Assembly (NCBI GenBank): GCA_965603115.1
Contig: CBFDBT010000022.1
Span: 1-24,098, forward strand
From: CBFDBT01 sp965603115
GTDB lineage: Bacteria; Pseudomonadota; Alphaproteobacteria; Sphingomonadales; Kordiimonadaceae
DNA: 24,098 nt
Direction: 5' to 3'
Both the position numbers and the translations under genes were made by a program. The stretch's first letter is position 1. Every line of letters begins with the position of its first letter. Below the pieces are notes generated by a model that made no database searches, was not told the DNA's origin, and saw only the letters and a list, made by a program, of their open reading frames with translations. Positions 23,926 to 24,098 of the stretch are shown piece by piece.

Positions 23926-24098
23926 ATGACAAATTTATACAGCAAATTGGGCGTTGCCAAAAATGCCGAACAAGCAGCCATTAAGTCTGCTTACAGGAAA
24001 CTTGCAAAAAAATATCACCCAGATACCAATAAAGATGATGAACGCATTGCTGAAAAATTCAAAGAAGGTTTGACCACTAACACAAATCATATTATAAA
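23926..24098 (+). CDS. J-domain (DnaJ-like) protein, N-terminal part, J-domain breaks off at residue 47
   Basis: A DnaJ-class co-chaperone start: J-domains stimulate DnaK ATPase through the HPD motif. The visible frame reads MTNLYSKLGV, then helix II AAIKSAYRKLAKKYHPDTN with HPD at 31-33, then RIAEKFKE (40-47). A normal J-domain continues with a helix of the AYxxL type, but from 24067 the frame reads GLTTNTNHII, which does not fit, and neither other frame restores it (both hit stops within 15 bases). The cause may be an insertion, assembly end or real divergence. No good ribosome-binding site is seen before the ATG at 23926. The protein would be longer and continues off the edge. Confidence 0.7.
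   Translation, partial: MTNLYSKLGVAKNAEQAAIKSAYRKLAKKYHPDTNKDDERIAEKFKEGLTTNTNHII

Overview
The window reads as a chromosomal segment of a motile, moderately low-GC alphaproteobacterium, probably aquatic or marine. Pointers are a DUF2336 gene, an alphaproteobacterial-style FlgK/FlgL pair behind a sigma-54 promoter, receiver proteins with a GPDRRR tail, and a pdxH / J-domain neighbourhood. The genus cannot be fixed from sequence alone. Almost every gene lies on the minus strand, so the biological reading order runs from high to low coordinates. Only the partial J-domain gene at the right edge is on the plus strand.

Right to left: a partial J-domain gene (+) diverges from pdxH. Then comes a tightly packed run of ten lipid/acyl-CoA genes (22962 down to 13234): aldehyde dehydrogenase, iron-dependent alcohol dehydrogenase, 4HBT thioesterase, two SDRs, three acyl-CoA dehydrogenases, MaoC hydratase, and an MFE-2-like SDR. 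Spacings run from -4 to +47 bp and the run ends at a clear Rho-independent terminator (13182-13212). Together these enzymes could take an alcohol to an aldehyde, an acid and (with a CoA ligase) a 3-ketoacyl-CoA. No thiolase or aldolase is present. The 389/379-aa acyl-CoA dehydrogenase pair looks like a heteromeric (alpha2beta2) enzyme of the kind used on steroid or other bulky side chains.

Next is a second same-strand cluster (13104 down to 8091): a lone receiver protein, a small helical protein, a patatin-like lipase, a FadD-type ligase, an SDR and a second lone receiver. It has its own plausible sigma-70 promoter (13133-13160), several overlapping reading frames, and no kinase or DNA-binding output domain. 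I regard this receiver-bracketed lipid cluster as the most interesting candidate system here.

The left part carries a secreted DUF885 metallopeptidase-like protein and flgK-flgL behind a perfect-consensus sigma-54 promoter (6227-6241). It continues with a flavin-reductase-like protein, a 345-bp AT-rich gap with eight GANTC (CcrM-type) sites, a DUF2336 protein, and a PAS-domain signalling protein cut by the left edge. No tRNA, rRNA, CRISPR array, complete insertion sequence or prophage gene was seen.
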